64,000 nucleotides of DNA from Variovorax brevis (lineage in GTDB: Bacteria > Pseudomonadota > Gammaproteobacteria > Burkholderiales > Burkholderiaceae_C), in the NCBI RefSeq assembly GCF_030317105.1, contig NZ_JASZYG010000006.1, forward strand, positions 372,001 through 436,000, in the 5' to 3' direction. The notes under the pieces are model-generated. The model ran no database searches. It was not told where the DNA came from and was given only the letters and a program-made list of their open reading frames with translations. This document shows positions 8,390-15,766 of the stretch, piece after piece (position 1 is the first letter of the stretch; each line of letters begins with the position of its first letter). A program made the position numbers and the translations under genes.

Positions 8390-9289
8390 CTATTTTTGGT
8401 CCAACACTTCCCGCAACATCCGCGCCACGCCAGTTTGCCAATGCGGCAGCGTAAAGCCGAAGGTTGATCGAAGCTTGGTAGTGTCCAATCTTGAGTTGGC
8501 GGGGCGCCTGGCAGGCGTAGGAAAAGCGCTCGTCGGCACTGCTTCGACAGCCGAGGGCGCTGCTTTGAGCGCCACCCCGGCAGCCCGTGCCTGTTCGAAC
8601 ACATAGCTCGCATAGCCGTGCCAACTTGTTTCGCCGCCCGCGGCCAAGTGATAGAGGCCCGCCTTGCCGGGATCGCGCAGGACATCGCGGATCGCCTGGG
8701 CGGTGACGTCCGCGAGCAGCTCTGCACCGGTCGGTGCGCCGAACTGGTCATCGATCACGGTCAGGTGGTCGCGCTCCTTGGCCAGACGCAACATCGTCTT
8801 GGCGAAATTTCCGCCACGTGCCGCATAAACCCAGCTCGTGCGAAAGATAAGGTGACGGGCGCAATTGGCAGCAACCAATTTCTCGCCCTCGAGCTTGGTC
8901 TGCCCGTAGACGCTCAAGGGTCCGGTGGGGTCGCTTTCTCGCCAAGGCTGCGTCCCGCTGCCGTCGAATACGTAGTCGGTCGAGTAATGCACTACGAGTG
9001 CGCCGATCTGCTGCGCTGCCTGGGCCACCACGCCCGGGGACGTCGCATTGAGCATGCGCGCGAAATCAGGTTCGCTCTCGGCCTTGTCGACCGCCGTGTG
9101 CGCAGCAGCATTCACGATCACATTTGGCCGCACCTTCAGGACTGTCTCTGCCAAGCGCTCTGGCTGACCAAAATCCGCGAGGAGGTCGTCACTGTCGAAA
9201 TCCAGCGCCACGAGCTCACCCAATGGCGCGACGCTGCGTTGCAGTTCCCATCCCACCTGCCCACCTTTGCCAAACAGAAGCACCTTCAT
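8390..9289 (-). CDS. rfbD: dTDP-4-dehydrorhamnose reductase
   Basis: RfbD (RmlD) performs the final NAD(P)H-dependent reduction giving dTDP-L-rhamnose. The 299-residue protein starts MKVLLFGKGGQVG, an SDR dinucleotide-binding motif, and contains NAAAHTAVDKAE, STDYVFDG and YGQTKLEGE, the last holding the catalytic YxxxK. Length is typical. The ATG at 9289 overlaps the rfbB stop (ATGA), indicating translational coupling. Substrate comes from RfbC encoded two genes downstream in the same operon. Confidence 0.97.
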   Translation of the reverse strand: MKVLLFGKGGQVGWELQRSVAPLGELVALDFDSDDLLADFGQPERLAETVLKVRPNVIVNAAAHTAVDKAESEPDFARMLNATSPGVVAQAAQQIGALVVHYSTDYVFDGSGTQPWRESDPTGPLSVYGQTKLEGEKLVAANCARHLIFRTSWVYAARGGNFAKTMLRLAKERDHLTVIDDQFGAPTGAELLADVTAQAIRDVLRDPGKAGLYHLAAGGETSWHGYASYVFEQARAAGVALKAAPSAVEAVPTSAFPTPARRPANSRLDTTKLRSTFGFTLPHWQTGVARMLREVLDQK

Positions 9290-10365
9290 CGGGACTTTTC
9301 CTCGAGGCCGGTCGCATATTGCTTTTGAACCCATTCGCGGTACGCACCGCTTTGCACGTTTCGCACCCAATAGCCATGGTCGAGGTACCACTGCACGGTT
9401 TTACGGATGCCGCTTTCGAAAGTCTCCGCTGGCTTCCAGCCCAACTCACGCTCAAGCTTGCGCGCGTCGATGGCATACCGGCGGTCGTGCCCCGGCCGGT
9501 CGGGCACAAATGCGATTTGCTCGCGGTAGCTCTTGCTGTCATTGCGCGGCCGAAGTTCGTCAAGCAATGAACACACTGTGTGGACGATCTCGATGTTGGG
9601 TTTCTCGTTCCAGCCGCCCACGTTGTAGGTTTCACCAATCGTCCCGGCTTCGAGCACGCGGCGGAGCGCGCTGCAGTGATCCTTTACGTAGAGCCAATCG
9701 CGCACCTGCATGCCGTCGCCATACACCGGCAGGGGCTTGCCAGCGATTGCGTTCACGATCATCAGCGGGATGAGCTTTTCCGGAAAGTGAAAGGGGCCGT
9801 AGTTGTTCGAGCAGTTGGTTGTCAGCACCGGCAAGCCATAGGTGTGGTGCCAGGCACGCACAAGGTGGTCGCTCGCCGCCTTGCTGGCCGAATAGGGGCT
9901 GTTGGGCTCAAACTTGTTGTCTTCGGTGAAGGCCGGGTCGGTTGCCGCTAACGAACCATAGACCTCATCGGTAGAGATATGCAGCAAGCGAAACGCGCTT
10001 TTCTCGTCGGGCGCCAGACCATTCCAGTAGCAACGAATCGACTCCAGCAGCCGAAAGGTGCCGAGCACGTTGGTTTGGACAAAATCCTCGGGGCCATGGA
10101 TGGAGCGGTCCACATGCGACTCTGCCGCGAAGTTAACGATCGCCCGGGGCCTGTGCTTGGCCAGCAGGGCGCCAAGCAGCACGCTGTCGCCGATGTCACC
10201 ACGCACGAAAGTGTGCTTCGGATTGCCAGCGAGTGACGCGAGCGTTTCAAGATTGCCTGCGTAGGTGAGTTTGTCGAGGTTCACCACCTCTTCGCCGCCG
10301 TGAGCCAGCCAGTCGAGGACGAAATTTGCGCCGATGAAGCCGGCGCCGCCAGTCACGAAAATCAC
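9286..10365 (-). CDS. rfbB: dTDP-glucose 4,6-dehydratase
   Basis: RfbB (RmlB) converts dTDP-glucose to dTDP-4-keto-6-deoxyglucose with bound NAD. The 359-residue protein has FVTGGAGFIGAN at the N-terminus, NFAAESHVDRS, STDEVYG with the catalytic Asp-Glu pair, and YSASKAASD containing YxxxK. The start is a GTG (10365) with only a weak Shine-Dalgarno. It is the first gene of the rhamnose operon rfbBDAC and is coupled to rfbD by ATGA. The operon supplies rhamnose to the glycan genes at 1-6780, consistent with an O-antigen or exopolysaccharide locus. Confidence 0.97.
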   Translation of the reverse strand: MIFVTGGAGFIGANFVLDWLAHGGEEVVNLDKLTYAGNLETLASLAGNPKHTFVRGDIGDSVLLGALLAKHRPRAIVNFAAESHVDRSIHGPEDFVQTNVLGTFRLLESIRCYWNGLAPDEKSAFRLLHISTDEVYGSLAATDPAFTEDNKFEPNSPYSASKAASDHLVRAWHHTYGLPVLTTNCSNNYGPFHFPEKLIPLMIVNAIAGKPLPVYGDGMQVRDWLYVKDHCSALRRVLEAGTIGETYNVGGWNEKPNIEIVHTVCSLLDELRPRNDSKSYREQIAFVPDRPGHDRRYAIDARKLERELGWKPAETFESGIRKTVQWYLDHGYWVRNVQSGAYREWVQKQYATGLEEKSR

Positions 10366-10682
10366 GCTGGATATCCCAATGTTCTTGTGAAGATGTGATC
10401 GCCAGCCGACGACCGAAAGGGGCGATTATCCACATCAGAGCAAAGCGCGAGGTGCTGCCATCAACTCCGTGGCTCGTCGCAATTTCCTCACTCCAAGAAA
10501 GGTCGGAATCACCGGGGAAGCCTGCCTTTCTCTTGCTCGGCGTAGGTGCACCAGTCGTATACAACCTCACTTCCGCGCGAGGTCTCCGCAGAAAGACATC
10601 CTTGCATCTTATACGGCCACCTTATGATCAGGCATTTCAGAAAGTGCTCCTTCATCGACGCGGCATCCGCGCCGCCCGCACA
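10366..10682. other. Intergenic stretch upstream of rfbB
   Basis: This 317-base stretch separates rfbB from the decayed cysC remnant. It should hold the rfb operon promoter, but no convincing -35/-10 pair or operator is visible. Short open frames here lack family motifs and ribosome-binding sites and look non-coding; part may be further degraded sequence of the remnant. Confidence 0.4.
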
Positions 10683-11194
10683 CCCACGGCGAGCTAAGAC
10701 ATCACGCACTTTATGGACGTACCCACGTCGGCGTCAACACTCGTGTCAACACACATCGGGATGATGTGGCACCTAATAGGGATCGTTCACCCCTGTGACG
10801 TTCGCCAGTTCTCCTCGTCGCGCCCGTGCATAGAGTCCTTTGACATCGCGTCGTTCGCAGTCCGCCAGCGACGCCTGCACGTGGACCTCAAGAAATGGCG
10901 AGACAACGATTCGACGCGCCAGACTTCGATGGACCTGCAAAGGCGAGATGACCGCGACAATGACGGTCACACCCTGCTTGCTGAAAAGTCGCGAGACTTC
11001 AGCGATGCGGCAGATGTTCTCCGTGCGATCTTCCGGGCTGAAGCCCAGCCCTTGACTCAGCCCTTGCCGAACCTCGTCCCCATCGAGAATCAAACAGGTT
11101 GATCCACAAGCGATCAATCGCTCTCGTAGCCGTCTGGCAAGTGTCGCCTTCCCGATCCGGAAAGGCCCGTCAACCAGACTACGAGAGGCCCCAC
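10683..11194 (-). pseudogene. cysC: Decayed adenylylsulfate (APS) kinase, cysC-like
   Basis: On the reverse strand the remnant reads VVWLTGLSGSG (P-loop), then after a one-base frameshift near 11150 continues KATLARRLRERL and LDGDEVRQGLS, FSPEDRTENICRIAEV and CERRDVKGLYARARRGE, all hallmarks of CysC. The frame hits TAG at 10773-10775 right after NDPY, where working enzymes continue YE-PxxPD; the next codons read VPHHPDVC, hit TGA at 10746-10748, and continue in other frames as DTSVDADVGTSIK and VRDVLARRG, matching the family C-terminus. At least four lesions make a sequencing error unlikely. A functional APS kinase would make PAPS for sulfation or assimilation. Its position next to the rfb operon suggests a former glycan-sulfation function, but that is inference. 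Confidence 0.8.
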
Positions 11195-11415
11195 CTCTTG
11201 GCCTGCAATCCCGAACGAATTGCTTGCTTCATCGGCATGACGCGCGATTTTGACGGTGGGTGTTGAATTCACAGTGATTCGGATTGCGTTCGCAGGAGTT
11301 TCGCGAACTGAGGAAGCGCCCACACGAACGCTTTGCAAAGTTTGTACGAGACTGAAACAACTCGCTCGCCTGGAAAGGTCGCCGCTTGAATCGATGCGTG
11401 TCCCACCAAACGCTA

Positions 11416-11437
11416 CGTTACCTGTTCTAAAGTAACG
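11416..11437. promoter_or_regulatory. Inverted repeat upstream of phasin gene
   Basis: CGTTAC (11416-11421) and GTAACG (11432-11437) form a perfect six-base inverted repeat with a ten-base spacer, 20 bases before the phasin ATG and upstream of GGAG. Position suits an operator or a 5'-UTR hairpin. Phasin genes are often repressed by PhaR or PhaD-type regulators, and a TetR gene follows; the pairing is inference. The rest of the 11195-11456 gap shows nothing clear. Confidence 0.3.
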
Positions 11438-11456
11438 CAACTGCATCGGAGACCTC

Positions 11457-11954
11457 ATGGACAACCCCAAAGACGAAAAACCCGCAGACCGCATCAAAGA
11501 CTCCGCCCAACAAATCTGGCTAGCCGGCCTCGGCGCCTTCGCCAAGATGCAGGAAGAAGGCAGCAAAGCCTTCGAGGCCTTGGTCAAAGACGGCACGGGC
11601 GTCCAGAAGAAAACCCAGCAAGCCGCCGAAGAGACCCTCGCCCAAGCCCAGGCCCGCATGGCCGGCTTCGCCAGCGAGTTCAGCACCAAGGCCGCCGGCG
11701 GCTGGGGCAAGCTCGAAAACATCTTTGAAGAGCGCGTCGCACGCGCCCTGGAAAAGCTGGGCATGCCCTCGGCCAAGGATCTCACCGCCCTGCAGGCCAG
11801 GGTCGACGCGCTCGAAGCCGAACTCGCGCAAAAAAGCAAGGCCACCGCCCCCGCGAAGTCGCCCGCCCGCAAAACCACCGCACGCAAGGCCGCCGCCCCG
11901 ACCACGGCAGCCACCAAGCCTTCCCGCCGCAACAAGACCAGCGGCACAAGCTGA
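11457..11954 (+). CDS. Phasin family protein (PHA granule-associated)
   Basis: Phasins coat polyhydroxyalkanoate granules and control their size and number. Residues about 10-90 contain the PhaI/PhaF-type core (IWLAGLGAFAKMQEEG, FEALVKDG, LENIFEERVARALEKLGMP) and a short coiled-coil, LTALQARVDALEAEL. Residues about 125-165 form a Lys/Ala/Pro-rich tail (KSPARKTTARKAAAP) like histone H1-type tails of PhaF, which can bind DNA and help segregate granules. The 165-residue length is near that of short PhaF/PhaI proteins. GGAGACC precedes the ATG. Neighbours include a TetR regulator, an acyl-CoA-binding protein and another PHA granule protein. Confidence 0.9.
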   Translation: MDNPKDEKPADRIKDSAQQIWLAGLGAFAKMQEEGSKAFEALVKDGTGVQKKTQQAAEETLAQAQARMAGFASEFSTKAAGGWGKLENIFEERVARALEKLGMPSAKDLTALQARVDALEAELAQKSKATAPAKSPARKTTARKAAAPTTAATKPSRRNKTSGTS

Positions 11955-12042
11955 CCCCCACCCTCGTCACGCCCGGCCAGGAACAAAATCCACCGGCCGC
12001 GGCGTATGCCATTCGGGCAGCCCCCGGCCGTCCGGCCTGTTC

Positions 12043-12060
12043 ACACTTGAGCTAGAGTGT
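12043..12060. promoter_or_regulatory. Palindrome overlapping the TetR gene 5' end
   Basis: ACACT (12043-12047) and AGTGT (12056-12060) form an 18-base dyad with AGCT at the centre. It lies 27 bases upstream of the preferred ATG (12087) and overlaps a possible GTG start at 12057, a typical placement for a TetR autoregulatory operator. It could also control the downstream TPR gene by read-through. The sequence symmetry is seen; the binding is inference. Confidence 0.35.
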
Positions 12061-12086
12061 CGGCAAGAGACAACACGAAGCCCGAC

Positions 12087-12770
12087 ATGGCCAAGAAAGC
12101 GCCACGCCGCACTGCGCAACGCATCCTGGAAGCCGCACTGGACCTGTTCAACCGGTTCGGGGAACCGAACGTCTCGACCACCCTGATCGCCGCCGAGCTG
12201 AACATCAGCCCGGGCAACCTTTACTACCACTACCCCGCCAAGGACGAACTCATCAACCGGCTGTATGCCGACTACGAAGCCGAACTCGACAACCTGCTGC
12301 AGGCCAGCGTTGGCGTGCGCGACGTGGAAGACGCCTGGTTCTTCATGCACACGCTGTTCGAACTCATCTGGCGCTACCGCTTTCTTTATCGCGACCTGAA
12401 CGACCTGCTCAGCAAGAACCGCAACATCGAAACGCAGTTCCAGCTGGTGCTCAAGAACAAGGTGGGCGCCATCCGGGCGCTGGTGGCGGGGCTGGGCGAA
12501 GCCGGGAACCTGCAGATCGACGCGCGCGAAGTGTCCACGCTGGCGCACAGCATGGTGGTGGTGCTGACTTACTGGCTCAGCTTCGAATACGTGCGCAACC
12601 CGCGCGAGGCGCTGGAGCCCGAACATGCACAAGGTGCCCTGCTGCGCGGCGCGCATCACACCCTGCATTTGCTGGCTCCCTACCTCGCGCCGGACCAGCG
12701 GCAGCACCTTTTAACGCTGAGTGAAGCCTATGCAGGCGAAAATTCACCGGCGCTCTTGCCGACGACTTGA
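12087..12770 (+). CDS. TetR/AcrR-family transcriptional regulator (PhaD-like context)
   Basis: The protein from ATG 12087 has about 227 residues. Residues about 5-55 form the TetR helix-turn-helix: RILEAALDLFNRFGEPNVST, then IAAELNISPGNLYYHYPAKDEL. The remaining helices form the ligand-binding and dimerisation domain, without a recognised effector. In pseudomonads a TetR-family activator, PhaD, accompanies phaI/phaF phasins, so a PHA-regulatory role is plausible here beside the phasin gene but unproven. A GTG at 12057 would add ten residues but falls inside a probable operator. The next gene starts 17 bases downstream and may be co-transcribed. Confidence 0.85.
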   Translation: MAKKAPRRTAQRILEAALDLFNRFGEPNVSTTLIAAELNISPGNLYYHYPAKDELINRLYADYEAELDNLLQASVGVRDVEDAWFFMHTLFELIWRYRFLYRDLNDLLSKNRNIETQFQLVLKNKVGAIRALVAGLGEAGNLQIDAREVSTLAHSMVVVLTYWLSFEYVRNPREALEPEHAQGALLRGAHHTLHLLAPYLAPDQRQHLLTLSEAYAGENSPALLPTT

Positions 12771-12787
12771 GATCTTTTAATAACAGC

Positions 12788-13621
12788 ATGTCCGAACCCA
12801 AGATCCAACCGCTCTCGCTTTTCGCCTCCGGCGGCGCTGCGGCGAAAAGTGATCCGTGGACCCGGATTCCCTACGCCGACGTGCCGCGCTTCGACGCGCG
12901 CACCGTGCTCGCCAAATGGACCCGCCTGCAGGCCGGCCAAGGCAAGCCCGCCCAGCCCTGCGCAGACCTTGCGGAAGGGTGGGCGCTCTATCACAGCGGC
13001 GATTTCGAGCAGGCCGCGGCCATTGGGCTGCAACACGGCCCGGAAGGCCTGGCACTGGCCAACCGCGCCGTCGCGATCTACGCCAACTACCTGGAACCGC
13101 GCGAGGCCGTGCGGCTGACCCTGTTTCGCCAAGTGGCCGACCGCACGGCCGCGCAGATCGCCGCCGAGCCGGACAACTGCCAGGCGCTGTATTGGCACGC
13201 CTATTCCCTCGGCCGCTACAGCCAGGGCATCAGCGTGGCACGGGCGCTGGCGCAGGGCCTCGGCGGCAAGGTCAAGGCCACGCTCGAGCGCGTGATCGCG
13301 CTGCAGCCGGAGCATGCGGATGCCCACGTATCGCTGGGCGTCTTCCATGCCGAAGTCATCGATAAGGTGGGCCCCCTCGTGGCCCGGATGACCTACGGCG
13401 CGCGGGCCGACACGGCCGTGGCGCTGTTCGAGCGCGGCCTGGCACTGAACCCCGACGCACCCGGCAACCTGATGGAATATGCCAACGGGCTGCTCATGAT
13501 TTATGGCGATTCGCGCCAGGCCGAGGCCAAGAGCCTGTTTGAAAAAGCCGCTGCCTTTACGCCGGCCGATGCCCGCGAACGGCTCGATGTCGAACTGGCC
13601 AAGGCCGGGCTTGCGGATTGA
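12788..13621 (+). CDS. TPR-like protein of unknown function
   Basis: This 277-residue protein lacks an obvious signal peptide. From about residue 60 it contains helical repeats with TPR spacing: WALYHSGDFEQAAAIGLQHG, LYWHAYSLGRYSQG, ALQPEHADAHVSLGVFHAEV and LFERGLALNPDAPGNLMEYA. Such repeats usually mediate protein-protein contacts, but no catalytic motif is visible. The start MSEPKIQ at 12788 was preferred over 12767 because the extra seven residues overlap the TetR stop region and look non-coding. It lies between the TetR and acyl-CoA-binding protein genes on the same strand. Function is not recognised. Confidence 0.75.
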   Translation: MSEPKIQPLSLFASGGAAAKSDPWTRIPYADVPRFDARTVLAKWTRLQAGQGKPAQPCADLAEGWALYHSGDFEQAAAIGLQHGPEGLALANRAVAIYANYLEPREAVRLTLFRQVADRTAAQIAAEPDNCQALYWHAYSLGRYSQGISVARALAQGLGGKVKATLERVIALQPEHADAHVSLGVFHAEVIDKVGPLVARMTYGARADTAVALFERGLALNPDAPGNLMEYANGLLMIYGDSRQAEAKSLFEKAAAFTPADARERLDVELAKAGLAD

Positions 13622-13681
13622 GCCGCCTTCAAAATCTCGTCACACTTTGAAGCACAATCAGCCCTTTTTCGCGCCCACCCC

Positions 13682-13939
13682 ATGTCCGACCTGCAAAGCC
13701 AATTCGAAGCCGCCGAAGCCAACTCCAAGCTCCTCACCGAGAAGCCCGACAACGTCACCCTGCTGAAGATCTACGGCTACTTCAAGCAAGCCACGCGCGG
13801 CGACAACACCGAAAAGAAGCCCAGCTTCAGCGACTTCGTGGCCCGCGCCAAGTGGGACGCCTGGACGGCGCAAAAAGGCCTGTCGGCCGACGAAGCCAAG
13901 CAAAAGTACATCGACCTCATCGAATCGCTGCGCGCCTGA
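13682..13939 (+). CDS. Acyl-CoA-binding protein
   Basis: At 85 residues this is a single ACBP domain. The motifs LLKIYGYFKQATRGDN and KWDAWTAQKGLSADEAKQKYI match the ligand-binding four-helix fold; the Tyr and Lys residues are those that contact the acyl-CoA phosphate and adenine. ACBPs buffer cytosolic long-chain acyl-CoA. In bacteria they are patchily distributed but common in Burkholderiales. The gene stands 60 bases after the TPR gene and converges on the CoA-transferase gene, near PHA granule genes, consistent with acyl-CoA handling. Confidence 0.95.
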   Translation: MSDLQSQFEAAEANSKLLTEKPDNVTLLKIYGYFKQATRGDNTEKKPSFSDFVARAKWDAWTAQKGLSADEAKQKYIDLIESLRA

Positions 13940-13967
13940 TGGCAACGCAGTGACCTGACCCAAAACG

Positions 13968-15215
13968 TCAGGCCACGATGCCGCGCTGCCTGAGCGCGGC
14001 GATCTGTTCCGCGGTCAATCCCACTTCCCGCAAGACGGCATCGGTGTCCTCGCCGAGCGCCGGCGCATTGCGCCGATGGCTCGCCGGCGTCGCCGACATC
14101 TTCGGCACGAAGCCCGGCAGCGCCAGGGTGCTGCCATCGGCCTGCGCCACGGCCTGCAGCATTCCGCGCGCCGCAAAGTGCGGGTCGGCGGCGATGTCGG
14201 CAATCGTATAGATGCGCCCTGCCGGCACGTCAGCCGCAGCCAGCGCCTCGAGCACTTGCGCCACCGTGCGCGCGGCCGTCCACGCGCCGATGGCGCCGTC
14301 GATCTTCTCGACCTGCGCCACGCGGCCCGTGTTGTCCGCCAACGCCGGATCGGCCGCCAAGTCGGGCCGTCCGATGCACTGCATCAGGCGCCGGAAAATG
14401 CTGTCGCCATTGCCGGCGACGATGGCGTACCCGTCAGTGCAGCGATAGGCATTGGTCGGCGCAATGCCGGGCAAGGCGCTCCCCGCCGCCTCGCGCACCG
14501 CCCCGAATGCGCTGTACTCCGGCAGCAGGCTTTCCATGCAATTGAAGACCGCCTCGTAAAGCGCCACGTCGATCACCTGCCCCACGCCCCTGGGCGCCTG
14601 CGCGCTCACCGTGGCATGTCGATGGTGCAAGGCCATCAGCACGCCGATCACGCCATGCAGCGATGCCAGCGTGTCGCCAATGGACACGCCCACCCGCACC
14701 GGCACGCGTCCCGGCTCGCCCGTCAGGTGGCGCAGTCCGCCCATCGCCTCGGCGACGACGCCAAAGCCCGGCCGGTCGCGGTACGGTCCCGTCTGTCCAT
14801 AGCCGCTGATGCGCAGCATGATCAGCGCCGGGTTGATGGCATGCAGCGCGTCCGGCCCCAGTCCCCAGCTTTCCATGGCGCCGGGGCGAAAGTTCTCGAT
14901 CAGCACGTCGGCTTCGCGCACGAGGCGGCGCACCACGTCCTGCGCCTCGGCCTCGCGCAGGTCCAGCGCCAGCGAGCGCTTGTTGCGCGACTGCGCCTGC
15001 CACCAGACCGAAGTGCCGTCCTTGAGCAGCCGCCACTTGCGCAACGGGTCGCCGTTGCCCGGCGGCTCGATCTTGATGACTTCGGCGCCAAAGTCCGCCA
15101 ACGTGCGCGCGGCGAAAGGCCCGGCAATGAGCTGGCCCAGTTCGATGACGCGCAGGCCCGCGAGTGCGCCGGTCGGGCGATGGGTGTCTGAACCGCTCTG
15201 TGCGCCGTCCATCAC
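13968..15215 (-). CDS. CaiB/BaiF-family CoA transferase (class III)
   Basis: Class III CoA transferases move CoA between carboxylic acids through an aspartyl-CoA thioester. The 415-residue protein has LRVIELGQLIAGPFAARTLADFGAEVIKIEPP at its start, RNKRSLALDLREAEA, ADVLIENFRPGAMESWGLG with the nucleophile-region Asp nearby, and GYGQTGPYRDRPGFG, all family landmarks. It is the last gene of an overlapping reverse-strand operon, sharing ATGA with the PHA granule gene. No paired enoyl-CoA or acyl-CoA dehydrogenase is adjacent, so its acid substrate is unknown; orphan CaiB genes are common in Comamonadaceae. Confidence 0.93.
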   Translation of the reverse strand: MMDGAQSGSDTHRPTGALAGLRVIELGQLIAGPFAARTLADFGAEVIKIEPPGNGDPLRKWRLLKDGTSVWWQAQSRNKRSLALDLREAEAQDVVRRLVREADVLIENFRPGAMESWGLGPDALHAINPALIMLRISGYGQTGPYRDRPGFGVVAEAMGGLRHLTGEPGRVPVRVGVSIGDTLASLHGVIGVLMALHHRHATVSAQAPRGVGQVIDVALYEAVFNCMESLLPEYSAFGAVREAAGSALPGIAPTNAYRCTDGYAIVAGNGDSIFRRLMQCIGRPDLAADPALADNTGRVAQVEKIDGAIGAWTAARTVAQVLEALAAADVPAGRIYTIADIAADPHFAARGMLQAVAQADGSTLALPGFVPKMSATPASHRRNAPALGEDTDAVLREVGLTAEQIAALRQRGIVA

Positions 15216-15766
15216 GCCTTGGTGGCCGGCTTGGTCTTTTTCGCTGCAGGCGACGGCTTGGCGGCCTTCGTCGACTTGGTGGCCGGTGCGGCGGCAGCCT
15301 TGACGGGCTTGTTAACCGGCTTGGCCGCCTTGACCGCTGCCTTGACAGGCTTGGCCGCCGCTTTCAAAGGCTTGCCCGACTTCCCCGCAGCGACCGGCTT
15401 GACCGCCTTCTCCTGCTTGGCACCCGGCGCCTTGGCCCCACCCTTGGCCGATTTCTCCGGCTGCGCAGCCCCGCCCGCATCGCCCAGCAATCCATCCAGC
15501 ACGCGCGTCACGGCGTCCGTGATGCGTTGGCGGAACAGGCCCAGCAGGAAGCCCAGCTTGGCCTCCAGCACCACCGTGTGGCTGGTCACCGTGACCGTCC
15601 CGTTCAAACCCGGCTTGGCGAACGCCGTGACGTCTTCGGTTCGGCCCCGCGTGAGCGTGCAGGTAAGCCCGTGCTCGCGCTTGACCTGCTCAGCCCATTG
15701 CTCCGCCACCTTGCGTGCGCGCGTCATGCCCAAATCGTGTTCGCGCTTGATATGAATGTCAGGCAC
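15212..15766 (-). CDS. Polyhydroxyalkanoic acid system family protein (PHA_gran_rgn)
   Basis: The 184-residue protein starts at a GTG (15766) with GAAGGGGAC upstream. Residues 1-90 hold the PHA granule-region domain: VPDIHIKREHDLG, AEQWAEQVKREHGL, LNGTVTVTSHTVVLEAKLGFLLGLF and ITDAVTRVLDGLL. Residues about 100-184 are a low-complexity Lys/Ala/Pro tail (KAAAKPVKAAVKAAKP) resembling histone H1 and the phasin tail at 11457-11954. The domain is associated with PHA clusters but has no established biochemistry. It overlaps the aminopeptidase gene by eight bases and the CoA transferase by four, so it is coupled within the molybdoenzyme operon. DNA or granule binding is inference from the basic tail. 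Confidence 0.85.
   Translation of the reverse strand: MPDIHIKREHDLGMTRARKVAEQWAEQVKREHGLTCTLTRGRTEDVTAFAKPGLNGTVTVTSHTVVLEAKLGFLLGLFRQRITDAVTRVLDGLLGDAGGAAQPEKSAKGGAKAPGAKQEKAVKPVAAGKSGKPLKAAAKPVKAAVKAAKPVNKPVKAAAAPATKSTKAAKPSPAAKKTKPATKA

Noticed and set aside
11114..11986. 290-residue reverse-strand open frame
   Set aside because: Most of it is antisense to the phasin gene. Only its last 20 or so codons match the P-loop of the cysC remnant.
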